Origin: Linderina pennispora
Taxonomy: Eukaryota > Kickxellomycota > Kickxellomycetes > Kickxellales > Kickxellaceae
Length of the DNA: 64,000 nucleotides
Assembly: GCF_002104995.1 (NCBI RefSeq)
Contig: NW_024468249.1
Location: 682,001-746,000, forward strand
Direction of reading: 5' to 3'
Part shown: in pieces, positions 33,922 to 44,384 of the stretch
Numbering within the stretch: position 1 is the stretch's first letter
Layout of the letters: each line of letters begins with the position of its first letter
The notes under the pieces: model-generated
What the model saw: only the letters and a program-made list of their open reading frames with translations
The model's database searches: none
What the model was told of the DNA's origin: nothing
Made by a program: the position numbers and the translations under genes

Positions 33922-35676
33922 TGATTTCGCTAGCGCAGGAGCAGCAGCAGCAGCAGCACAACCACAGCATAGCCATGGCCGAATCGCACGCATCGAGCGA
34001 TGACGGCCACTATAGCCTCTCGGACATGATGCTAGGTAAGCCCGCCGCTGCGAATGGCCTTTTGCAACACAAAAAATCAGCAATGCAGGCAGACAGATCC
34101 ACCAGAGTGTCATCGCTACTCACAGAATGTTATTGGCGCACCCACCGTCTTGCATGTCCCCGTGTAAAAAATCTCCAGCTACATCTGATCAGCACCTTCC
34201 ATCAATTGCCACCCTGTTTTACTGCTGCTAATCACCGGTGCATTGCGTAGATGACGAGGGCGTCGACGATGCTACTGCTGAGGGGAGCCACAGCGTCAAG
34301 GAGGATGCAAGGCGCGGAATGGCCATGAGCGCCGGCGACGACGACGTGCCCAAGGCGGAGCAGTTCACCGTCAGGCTCATTTTCCCGCATGAGGACGGCG
34401 GCGTGCTGATTGGCAAGGAGGGCAGACACATTACTAAGCTCAAAGAAGCGACCAAAGCCACATGGCTCATCACCAGCAACAACTCGGATCGCGAGGATCG
34501 CGTCGTTATACTGCGCGGGGCCGTTGACCACATATCGCAGGTAAGAACATCTGCAGCATGGCCCATGGTTTTGTATTCCTTTGGGGTATCTGCCTACTCT
34601 GTGCCCCACATTGCTCCAGCAACCCCCATTCCCCACACCCCGAACCGAGGCAGACAGGAAGCTGCGGTGCTGAGGGAGCATCATTGCCATGTAATGCGGA
34701 GCGATGAGCCCGCCTACTAGCCATGTTACGCCAATACAACGATACTCTCCCCCGCTCACACTCCCCATCTCACTCCACACGCACAAGTTCTAATCCATTA
34801 TCCATGCCACCACTACGACAACTATCTTGTATTGCACCTTTCAGGCAATCCACGAGCTCTCCAAACACCTGTGTACCGAGGCCCGGCACCCTACAAACCC
34901 AGGCTCGCTGCTCCTGCGCTACCTGTTCCCCTTCCGGGCCATTGGAGCTATTGTCGGGCCTGGCGGATCATACATCGAAGAGCTTAGGGCCAAGCCGGGT
35001 GTGCAGCGCTTGCACATCTACAAGAGCACGATCCCGTTCACGCAGGAGCGCGTGGTGGAGGTTGGTGCCACGCCCGAGGCTATGCAGATGGCTGCACAAT
35101 GGCTGGTAGACCACACAAAGTCGAATCTGACACAGCTGCAGGAGTCGTCGACTTTATACAAACCGGTCAGAGACGGGACTGCGGCAGTTCCTGGCCATGA
35201 ACCAGCGCACAATGGCTGCCGAGGCCAGCGAGTCTACTGTAGGAAGGGAGGACGGCAACAGGAAGCGGTCAAGATCGATGATAGGGCTAGGGCATGTCGA
35301 TTCGGACTCGAAGCGCCTGCGCAGGCAGTCTGAGGAAGGCAGGGCACGCAGTGGGTCATCACCAACAAGATACTCGCGCTCATCCAGACACAGCAGTACC
35401 AGTGGGCCGAAGCGCCTAAGCACATACACAGCACACGCGGCAATCAAGTCGGACACCAAAGAGAAGCTGGTGGTTCCGGACCGGGTCGCTGGCAGACTCA
35501 TTGGCCGCAACGGCACGTTCCTGGCCCTGCTGCAAGACCGCAGTGGCGCACACATTGAGCTGTCGCCTCGCATTCAGAACATGTCGGACCGCATCGTCAC
35601 AATTGTCGGTCGCGCCGACAAGGTCTCATGCGCACGCAGGCTGATCAAGGACAGCGTCAGGGACTTTGAAAAGTAA
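33922..35676 (+). CDS. Three-KH-domain RNA-binding protein, PCBP/Hek2/Rnc1-like
   Basis: The ATG at 33922 opens MISLAQEQQQQQH. Exons are joined over introns 34036-34250 (215 bp, phase 1) and 34541-34844 (304 bp, phase 0), both GTAAG...AG. The KH domains are GGVLIGKEGRHITKL (KH1), IGAIVGPGGSYIEEL (KH2) and AGRLIGRNGTFLALL (KH3), all with an intact GxxG loop. A basic Ser-rich linker (KRSRSMIGLGHVDSDSKRLR) separates KH2 and KH3. One break is cured by dropping a G at 35175-35177, giving RDGLRQFLAMNQ, which matches RDGLRKFLAKQG in the neighbouring KH/RS protein. The likely role is binding C/U-rich mRNA to control stability, localisation or translation. It is divergent from the KH/RS gene. Confidence 0.88.
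34541..34844 (+). other. Second intron of the three-KH gene, 304 bp
   Basis: GTAAG donor after VDHISQ and TCAG acceptor before AIHELSKHL; phase 0. The position matches the 795-bp intron of the KH/RS gene. Nothing else is seen inside. Confidence 0.8.
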
Positions 35677-35722
35677 CACATGTTTGCTACACTTTAAACT
35701 TGTTTTTCATACATGGGGTGTT

Positions 35723-37053
35723 CTAGAGCTGGCTGAACAGCGCTCTGGCGCACGTTGGCTGCTTCTCGATCAGCAGGTCAACTGCCTCCTCCATCGTCTG
35801 GCACAGCCCGACAATGCGCTTGTCCCACTTGGCAGCGACCATCTCGCGCAAGTACATGGGCGCCGGCTGCTCCTGCTCCTCGCTGCGCTGCTTGATTGAG
35901 ATGGCCGATGCCACCTCCTTGACCTCGCGCGCGCCCTCAAACATGATGACGCCATCGACCTGGTCAATGCGGCCCTTCATGCGGCCCTCAGCAATCATCC
36001 TGGCGCACATCTCCTCGGCCTTGTCGGCGTCAACGCCCAGTGAGCGGCCCAGGTTCTCGAACTTGATGTTCGAGTACAGCGACCGACAGGACAAACATGT
36101 TGTGCTCGCGCACAGCGCGCGACAGAATCGTAGTCTTGCCGTCGCCCAGCACTGCTTTTTGGTGGGGCTGTAGGCCCTGCTCAAAGTGCTCTAGGTCCTT
36201 GGGCTTGATCAGGCGCTTCAGATGCATGCTCTCAAGCACAGTGAATGTTGGCAGTTCGGCTGGCAAGCTTGTCGCGGTACAGCCGCGCCAGCATTTGGCT
36301 ACGCTGTGGCCCGGCAGCACTCAAAACCGCACAGTTGATGGCAGCACTCATACACATGGACTTTTGGTCAAAGGCCAGGTCGTCTGACTGCGCAACAGTC
36401 TGATACAGGTTGGCCGCCTCGATGTACTTGTGCTCCGAGTCGAAGATGCGCGCCTGGGACAGTCGGAAGAGCATAATCTGTAGCTTGTCCGTGACCAAAG
36501 TCTGCAGAGGCGTAGCCCGCTGCAGCGCAGCCATAGCCATGGTCGGGTCTTCAGCCTCCAGATACAGCCGCATCGTGGCCACGTACTGCGTAAACCGGAA
36601 GTCGGGGTCGTAGGACCGCTGTGCCTGGTCAAACGGCAGGCTCTGCAGCTCGGCTGCTGCCTTTGTCCACTCTTCCTCGCTCTCGTAGACCTTCGACAGG
36701 CAGATGCGTGTCCTGAAGATTACATCCTCGAACTCGGACAAGCGCTGCTGAATCTTGCTCAGGATGTACTGGAACGCTGTCTGCTTTGTTTCCGCAGTCA
36801 GCTTGGATTTTTCATCCATCGCCAACTCCACCAGCTCCATTAGCGTCACTCGCGCATTGGCCGTGGTCACCTGTGGGCTCAGACACGCGTCGACAATGCC
36901 GATGAGCAGCTCGTGCTGCTCGCTCTCAGTTGAAGCACTCGCCTTGAGCTTGTGCTCCAAGAACTGTCTGATTGCGGGCGACCCTTCTTCCGCTGAGTGC
37001 TCTGAATTCAGCAGCTCGGATATCTTTGTTGCAAACTGCTGCACCCGGCTCAT
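35723..37053 (-). CDS. CSN4: COP9 signalosome subunit 4 (CSN4)
   Basis: About 440 residues, close to CSN4 length. The ATG at 37053 starts MSRVQQFATKISELL. Helical repeats follow (RLYLEAEDPTMAMAALQRAT), then the segment LQPHQKAVLGDGKTTIL with SRAVREHNM, and a PCI/winged-helix end (SNIKFENLGRSLGVDADKAE, then RMKGRIDQVDGVI). These are characteristic of CSN4. The COP9 signalosome removes Nedd8 from cullins and so controls SCF ligases. Frame breaks near 36250 and 36080 divide it into three pieces that read through with one-base changes. It sits between two KH genes, tail to tail with the first (46 bp apart) and head to head with the second. Confidence 0.92.
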
Positions 37054-37417
37054 TGTCAAGTACTTGATTGCGCGTGTCTGAAATTGTAGAAAAATGGAGT
37101 TTGCACGGAAGGAAGAAAGCGACGACGTAAGCAGGCTTGGGGAGGAGCTGGAGCGTGTTTTTGACAGGCCAGTGGTTTGGCGAGACATGCTATTTACAGG
37201 TCACGGGTTTTACCTTGACAATTTTTCGGCTCATGGCAAGCAGATGGTGATAGAAAACTGCCTTCGCACACTACAAACATGCCAGCTTTTCTTTCTTCGC
37301 ACTTGTTTGTCACGATTTTTTTATACTTTTGCTCGCTTTTTTATTTTTCGTCTATTGATTCTCATCACAAGCATATTAAGGCAGTCTATTCCAGCACTTG
37401 TCCACGCCCCAACGACA
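37054..37417. other. Divergent promoter of CSN4 and the third KH gene
   Basis: A 364-bp spacer, T-rich on the plus strand just before the ATG at 37418. No gene is seen in it. Confidence 0.55.
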
Positions 37418-39816
37418 ATGTCAGACACAGAGAGTGTGAATTTAGACCAGATTTCCATTGCTCCTGGCGGGTCAGACTACCACGAGTTGCTGGTGGACGA
37501 CCACAAGGCCGGCCCAAAGGATAGGCAGGCAGCAAAGAAGCAGCTACGTGGTCGCAGTCCGCGAGCCGGACACAAGATGAGGAGAAAATGGGAAATGGGC
37601 AGCGGAACAATAAGCGGCCACGCAAGAGCTCAGCCGAGGCTCAGGAGGGCGCCGAAAACGATGTGGCTGGCGATGATTTCAAGCTGCACCCCGACCCGCT
37701 ATGGTCTGATGACGAGCGCGACGAGGCAGACCACCCAGCCAAGCGCCAGGCCACTGGCACAGCCGGCGAGGACAAGGCAGCAGCGTCTACGAGGAAGCGC
37801 GCCAGCAGCAGCGCCACTACTGCAGCAACCGCCAGCGCACTGAAGCAGCTTTGCGGTGCGCACAGTGGTTACGCGCAAGGATGTCGATGTTATTTTCGAA
37901 CACGATGAGGGGAGCAAGGAGCGGCTCGAGCAGCAGAACAGTGTGTCAATCACTATCATTGCTGGCAAGGACGATCCCGAAATTGTGGTTGATCGGGTGC
38001 TAGTTGTCAAAGGGCCGATTGACGGCGTGGGCGCGGCATATTTACAGATCTCTGAAGGCTATGCTGGAGATCAAGGAGGCCGCGAGCAGAAAGCGCGAGG
38101 AAGATAGGAAGGCGGGTGTACCAACCGACTCAACGGCCGATCACCATGACCACGATGCCGATGATAGCGATGATGAGCACGGGAAGAGCGAGAATGGCGC
38201 TAGCAACGAGAAGACGACGCAAGCCGAGGCCGAGGCTGGAGTTGAGGCTGATGCTGAGACTGAGGCTGATGCTGATGCTGACGCTGAAGGTGCCAGCATG
38301 TCAAAGACAGCCAAAGACAATTCCGCGCCTGCAGGCAAGGGCGGCAAGGCAGAGAAAGCCTCGTCCGGTCCGCGTCTGACCCTGCGCATGCTTGTGCCGA
38401 ACCGGTGCATAGGCAGCATCATGGGCCATGGCGGCTCGACGATCAACAGCATCCGCGACGAGGCGGGGGTCAACATCCGGACGTCCGAGTCGATGCTGCC
38501 GCACTCGTCGGAGCGCGTGGTAGCTCTGATAGGTGCGCCGTCGGCGATTGCCAAGGCGATGAGGCTGGTGGCCAGAGTTCTGGCCAAGGACATGAGCGCA
38601 TATACCACCAGCGATTGCTATGTCCCCGCAGTCAATCTGCCGTCGGCAATGACAGTCAACATGTCGAACCGCCGTAGCAAGCCATTCAACAACCGCTCGC
38701 GCTCTGGCGACAAGCGCTACCACAGCCACCGTCCTGGAGGACAGCGCTATACCAACTACCACAACAGCCGCGGCCCGGGTACTAATGCCAACAACAATGG
38801 CGGCCGGTACAACACCAACTTCCGGCAGGGTGGCGCGCAGAACAGCTATACCCAGGGCTACAGCAGCGCCAACCGGGGCGGGGCTGGAGGCAGCTACAAC
38901 AACCGTGACCGCGACCGCGACCGTGACCGCGACCGTTTTGACAGGAACAGCCGGTACCCGAATGGCGCTGGCGGCCGGTTTGACTACAACGACCGCCCCG
39001 GGGTATTGGACGCGGCCGTGCGCCCAGCAACATGTCGCCGCCCAACCGTAGCGCTATTGCGCCACGGCAGTCTGGACCGTACAGCAACTTTCGGAGCCAG
39101 GGCAACGGGATGCGGCCTGGTCCTGGAGTGGGCGGCAGCGGTGGCGGATACAGGTACTCTGGGCCTGCCACGAGCAGCTACCAGCCTTACACTCCGCAAA
39201 ATGGTGGAGGATCGCGCTACAGCAATCCCATGCCCAGTCAGGGGCCGATAGGATCGAATGGCAATGGCTACGGTGGCAGCAGCTACGGCGGTAGCGGCTA
39301 CGGCGGCGGCGGCAGTGCTGGCAGCTACGGCGGCAGCAGCGGGGGTCCTGTTCCATATCCGATGGCGACGCCTGTTTCTTACGGATACTCGGCGCCGATG
39401 CAGCCAATGTATGGCTCTGGCCCTGGGCAGGGTGCAGGCGGCGGGTACCCGAATCCACGGCCATACAACTCGCGTAGGCGGGGGTGGAGGTGGTCGGCCG
39501 CACATGGGGTCTGGGCCCATGCATAGCGGCGGTGTCGGGTCTGACGGCAGGTACCCGTCTGGGCCTAGCGGCGTGGGCAGCACGATCCAGCAGATGTATA
39601 TTCCGGCGGATAGGGTCGGGGTACTCATTGGGCGTAAGGGCGAGACCATCAACGGGATCCGGCGCGCGACCAACGCGGATGTTGAGATCCAAAACGCCTG
39701 ACCCTAGCGCGCGGAACCGGCTTATTGTCATTACTGGACAAGAGCAAAACGTGAGACAAGCCTACGCGCTGATTAAGGAAAAGATGGCTAGCGCTCATCC
39801 TGGTGGGCAGTGGTGA
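37418..39816 (+). CDS. KH-domain protein with degenerate KH1 and a Gly-rich low-complexity region
   Basis: The ATG at 37418 starts MSDTESVNLDQISIAPGG. After a charged N-terminus comes a KH1-like fold (VDVIFEHDEGSKERL) whose GxxG loop is replaced. A His/Asp/Glu/Ala-rich linker leads to KH2 (IGSIMGHGGSTINSI). A region of about 250 residues rich in Gly, Tyr, Asn, Arg and Ser (NNRDRDRDRDRDRFDRN, then GYGGSSYGGSGYGGGG) separates it from KH3 (VGVLIGRKGETINGI, then NRLIVITGQEQNVRQAY). The stop is TGA 39814-39816. Frame breaks lie near 37590, 37850, 38035, 39010, 39480 and 39700. The low-complexity stretch resembles those of proteins that condense with RNA. No intron is needed. Confidence 0.82.
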
Positions 39817-40738
39817 AGTTGGATCCTCTATTTGTTTCTCCAGGTAAGGACCGATGCTAGATCACTTCTTTCCTCCCAGTTTTTGTTCTCTTACTTTTTC
39901 GTTCTCTTTCTCTGGTTGTCATTGCTCACACTTTCTCTTCGATTCACTCACATTCAGCCGATACGCATTCTCTTCTCTGTTTTTGCGGGCTTGTTGGTTT
40001 GCACACCCTCTCTTTCCGCATCTGTAGCCATTTATATGATCACTCAGTCTTGGATGCCAGATATTATGCCTCTCCCCTCTCCTCCCCTCAGACTCCCTCC
40101 CTGCGCAGCAACTCGCGTCTTGCTAAAGAGAGTGACGGATAGTGACTGCAGGGGCCGTTCTCAACCTCCGGGACCACCAGCGGTCTTATACCTTCCCTTC
40201 CCTTCTCCACAAATGCCGTCTCTATACCATTATCAAGGAGGTTCGATTGAATTCCCGCTAGTCATGTCCTACCGATCAGCAAACGTCAACGGGTAGCAGC
40301 AGCAGCAGCAACAACAAACGACAGCAACCACATTGTTGCCAGCTCGAGCTGGCAGAGCTATGGATATAGCATTGCAGCAGCCATATATCGCGACATCCAT
40401 TAACCAAAAGCTGCGCACACACGACCGCACGTATTTTTCTTTTTCTTTTTTATCCTACCAGGGCGCAGACGGCATCTTGCTTTGCTGGCCTTCCGCTCTG
40501 AGACGAGCCCCTTCTTTTCCTCGCACATGTGGTTCCTGGGCTTTTCACTTTTAGTTCAAATAATTCTTTTCCACCTTATCGTCAGTTGTCCTTCCTGGCT
40601 TGCACCCACATATTTTTGCCCTCAGATGTAAGCACACCAGATATCACAGTGGCCCTTGAGGGGAGGGGGAGCAGATGGCATGGCAGATATTTGTAGATGG
40701 TGCGAAAAGTGTCTAGCAACCAGAAGAAGAAAGAGTAG
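39817..40738. other. Intergenic region between convergent genes
   Basis: Pyrimidine-rich 3' region of the KH gene. An acceptor-like and a donor-like string abut at 39840-39846 (TTTCTCCAG|GTAAGG), which could mark a 3'-UTR intron. A short CAG/CAA run lies near 40299-40318. The 154-codon frame at 39832 is T-rich and not convincing as a gene. Confidence 0.5.
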
Positions 40739-42031
40739 CTACACCCGCTTGACGGCCAGGACAAAGTGCTTGTGGAGGCGGCCGCGGGCAAGCAGGCTCT
40801 GTGTCCAATTCAAGTAGAGCTCCCAAGCACGGTAGGCGTCTGGACCGACCTCAGCTTCGATCTGGCGTTTATTGGCGCAGAGCCTGCGGCACCAGGTGGC
40901 CATGGTGAGGGCGTAGTCGGTGGTGAGGCTCTCAAGCTGCATGACCTCGAAGCCGGCGCGCTGGAGCTCAGTGAGGACATGCTCGATGGAAACATTTGCC
41001 TGGGTGTCGGCGCCCGGGGCGATATGGCGCAAGCGGAACGCGTGGTACCACCAGATCTCAGCATGCTCCTCAGGCTCGCTAAGCCTTAGCGTGGCTACCT
41101 CCTCGCCCTCATCCTCGTCCGCCTGCAGGATGAGCTGGCCGCGCGGGCGGTCCGCCGGGCCCATACAGGCGGGTGTCGTGGTGACCTGCAGAAACAGGCG
41201 GGCGTTGAGCTCGAGGTGCTGGCCCATGGCGGCAAAGAACGCCGGGAGGTTGCGGGCGCCAACAAAGTCGAGGGCATCAAGGGCCATGGCCTTGGTGAAC
41301 TGCCTGTCGGGGAGCGTGCAGTGGTCGCCGTGGACCAGCTCGACGAGGTGGCGGGCGTTTGACTCCCCAGCCAGGTTTGCGGCGTGGGCGAGCTGCGAGG
41401 CAGCGGGCAGGACGGCGGTGGTTTTGACGCGATGCTCGTGAGCGAGATAGACTGAAACGTCACCCCAGTGCATGCCGATGTCGAGCAGCTGGTCGTCGGG
41501 CTGCAGGTCGAGGTAGTCGCGGCCGATGCGCGCCAGCTGGGCGTCCAGCGCCGATTCTAGTTGGGAAGGCGCGCTGTCGCGGAAGCAGCCAGCCAGTGGC
41601 AGTCGGTCGGGCCCCTGGATGGCCTCGAGAACGGCGTCGCTGGCGAGCACGTAATTATCGATGCTGTTGCAGGCCGAGTGTCTGGTGGCGAGATACTGGA
41701 AGAGTAGGGTGGGCGTGGGTGTGAAGTTGGCGATGTCGGGCAGCCGCAGCAGCGCCTGGCCAGAGTGGGCATTGCGCAGTTCGGTGTGGCCGTGTAGGAG
41801 GTCATTGAGGAGCCGAGCGATTGGCAGTTTGTAGGCGGCGGAGTAAGCAGGCGACGGATAGGTCGAGGTGGAGGGCAGGAGGACGGCGCTGGGCGGGATG
41901 GACGCTGCAGGCGGGCGGCGAGCGAGGAGGTAGGTGAGCAGCAGCAGCGCCAGCGTGGCAAGTAGTGGCGGCCAGCCGAGTGCCAGCAGATGGGTAAGGT
42001 AAGTGGGTGTGTGTGCGAGTAGATCTGGCAT
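40739..42031 (-). CDS. Divergent cyclopropane-fatty-acid-synthase / sphingolipid C9-methyltransferase-like protein
   Basis: An unbroken 430-codon gene from ATG 42031. One N-terminal membrane helix (LLALGWPPLLATLALLLLTY) precedes a Rossmann methyltransferase domain. The order of elements follows the CFA/C9-MT family: DQLLDIGMHWGDVSVYLA, then FTKAMALDALDFVG, then GADTQANVSIEHVLTELQRA and WELYLNWTQSLLARG near the end. The SAM-binding motif is DIGMHWG where family members have DIGCGWG, and LDALDFVG stands where EMxEHVG is usual. Family members add a methyl or methylene group to lipid chains. The changed motifs make activity uncertain. No frame break occurs over 1.3 kb, in contrast to its neighbours. 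Confidence 0.72.
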   Translation of the reverse strand: MPDLLAHTPTYLTHLLALGWPPLLATLALLLLTYLLARRPPAASIPPSAVLLPSTSTYPSPAYSAAYKLPIARLLNDLLHGHTELRNAHSGQALLRLPDIANFTPTPTLLFQYLATRHSACNSIDNYVLASDAVLEAIQGPDRLPLAGCFRDSAPSQLESALDAQLARIGRDYLDLQPDDQLLDIGMHWGDVSVYLAHEHRVKTTAVLPAASQLAHAANLAGESNARHLVELVHGDHCTLPDRQFTKAMALDALDFVGARNLPAFFAAMGQHLELNARLFLQVTTTPACMGPADRPRGQLILQADEDEGEEVATLRLSEPEEHAEIWWYHAFRLRHIAPGADTQANVSIEHVLTELQRAGFEVMQLESLTTDYALTMATWCRRLCANKRQIEAEVGPDAYRAWELYLNWTQSLLARGRLHKHFVLAVKRV

Positions 42032-44384
42032 AAGGGGGAGAAAAACGAAAGGTGCCTGAGAAGCTTCCCGAGATTGAAACGTTCACGTTTTTAGAAGCTC
42101 TACATCTCGAATATGCTCAGAAAACCGCTTCCCCCTGACGCGCAACCTGAACACGAGTCTCAGTGTACACGCTCGATTAGGGGATTAATGGCTTTTTGCA
42201 TAATCATTTTTCGCTAGCTAGCACAAGGTGTAGAATAGTGTGTTTCAAATATCATTATCGTTTGCCACTATTGCGATGTATGGTTGTATATTTCTCCACT
42301 ATAAAAAACTTTATAGCCTAAGAAGTGTCCAGCCATCCGCTAGAGCATTCTTTGCTGACTGATAGAAGCCACGCTCAGTTGAGCCTCGCAGTGAGTATGC
42401 GTGTCTTGTCCTGTGAACTCTTAAAAACAATATTCTCTCTTTTGGCTGATGGATTCAGATCCTAAGGCGTCAAATGCACATCTTAGCCATATTAAATAGT
42501 AAAAAACATAACCTCGAATCTGGAGCCATATATTAAAATGCCATTTGTCTTGGCTCCTTCACATTTCGTAAACCTACCAGTCCAATAAACAAACCAGCCA
42601 ACTTCCGAATCCTCGGCACTCAGACTCTGAAGAGTTGGCTTGCTGGCCAGCATATTCTGCACATAAAAGCAGTCCTTCCTATATTGTCTACCATTTCCTT
42701 TTCCTTACCCCCTTCCATATATTCCAGTCTCCCTACAGAAGAGATCTAAGGCAGCACATAGTTGTCATATCGATTTGAGCAGTTATTTTGGAGTACATTT
42801 GACAAAAGCAGGGTATATACTAGTGGCAGCAGTAGCACAGTTCTGCTTTAGTAGCAAGCATATTTATATAGTTATGAAATTGCATATATTCATAGTTGCA
42901 TTTTCTGCTATGGCCATACATATATAAGCAGTAATATTTAGGTAACAGTGAACCTAGTCAGTACATAAGCAAATTCAATAGAGTATCAATACTAGCAGCC
43001 CTAAAACTATATAAGCTAGTTGGGTTATAATAGGAGGTTATTCACAGTTAAGGAAATTTTAAAAATCTAAATACTATATATCAGAGTAACAAATTAATAA
43101 ATTATAAATCTTTTACAAGCATCTACTAAATATTTTAAAAACTAGATTATTTTGTACCATCCAAAAAGATATTATCAACTAAATTAATAAATAAATAAAA
43201 GTACTAAAATAGGCACTTCTATAAAACCCCTATTAGTATCCTAAAAAATTTCAGTTAATTTCTTATGACCTAGCCTAAATCTCAGTAGAAGCATACTAAT
43301 TATGTATCAACTGAAATTTTTTAGGGTACTGATAGGGGTTTTAGATAAGCACTATATTTAGTATAGGAGTAAAAATATTCAGATAAAATAAATAACTACT
43401 ATTATAGAATATCAGAATAATATCTATTATAATCCAACTTGCTTATATAGTTTTAGGGATGCTAGTATTGATACTCTATTGAATTTGCTTATGTACTGAC
43501 TAGGTTCACTGTTACCTAAATATTACTGCTTATATATATGGCTATAGTAGAAAATGCAACTATGAATATATGCAATTTCATAACTGTATAGATGTGCTTG
43601 CTACTAAACCAGAACTGTGCTACTGCTGCCACTAGTATATACCCTGCTTTTGTCAAATGTACTCCAAAATAACTGCTCAAATCGATATGACAACTATGTG
43701 CTGCCTTAGATCTCTTCTGTAGGGAGACTGGAATATATGGAAGGGGGCAAGGAAAAGGAAATGGTAGACAATATAGGAAGGACTGCTTTTATGTGCAGAA
43801 TATGCTGGCCAGCAAGCCAACTCTTCAGAGTCTGAGTGCCGAGGATTCGGAAGTTGGCTGGTTTGTTTATTGGACTGGTAGGGTTTACGAAATGCGAAGG
43901 AGCCGAGACAAATGGCATTTTAATATATGGCTCCAGATTCGAGGTTATGTTTTTTACTATTTAATATGGTTAAGATGTGTATTTGACGCCTTAGGATCTG
44001 AATCCATCAGCCAAAAGAGAGAATATTGTTTTTAAGGAGTTCACAAGACAAGACACGCATACTCACTGCGAGGCTCAACTGAGCGTGGCTTCTATCAGTC
44101 AGCAAAGAATGCTCTAGCAGATGGCTGGACACTTCTTAGGCTATAAAGTTTTTTTATAGTGGAGATGCATCCAGATATGCATTACTCATGAAATGTCAGC
44201 TGGGCTGAGTGTTTGTGCGGCCTCAAAACAGCATATTTTTTGTGTCAACTGACCGCATATTGGCTGAGGTCGGACACGCTAAAGTCAAAAGATTAAAAGC
44301 ATTGCTACATTACTATTGCCCACTGTACAACTTTCAAAAATAAACCTGAGCGCATGAAGCAGCGGGGAGATAAGTCTAGTTTCT
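42032..44384. other. Gene-free AT-rich island
   Basis: A 2.35-kb gap between two minus-strand genes, mostly filled by the inverted repeat. The flanks 42032-42292 and 44166-44384 hold no recognisable gene. Confidence 0.7.
42293..44165. repeat. 1.9-kb imperfect inverted repeat (foldback-like), AT-rich
   Basis: The left arm, about 42293-43044, is repeated in reverse complement at about 43412-44165, roughly 750 bp each with scattered substitutions and one-base indels. The ends read TCTCCACTATAAAAAA and its complement. A second inner pair (43223-43256 and 43309-43342) flanks a loop of about 50 bases. Between outer and inner pairs the left side has about 178 bp and the right about 67 bp that do not match. 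No target-site duplication is clear. The only open frame of note (43802-44035, 77 codons, plus strand) has no domain I recognise. It may be a foldback transposon, two head-to-head element copies, or a structural locus. Confidence 0.88.

Noticed and set aside
39832-40296. 154-codon membrane-protein-like frame
   Set aside because: Hydrophobicity comes from a T-rich 3' region; it lies directly behind the KH stop codon and lacks any family match.
43802-44035. Transposase gene inside the inverted repeat
   Set aside because: The 77-codon frame shows no catalytic motif or zinc-binding pattern that I can support.
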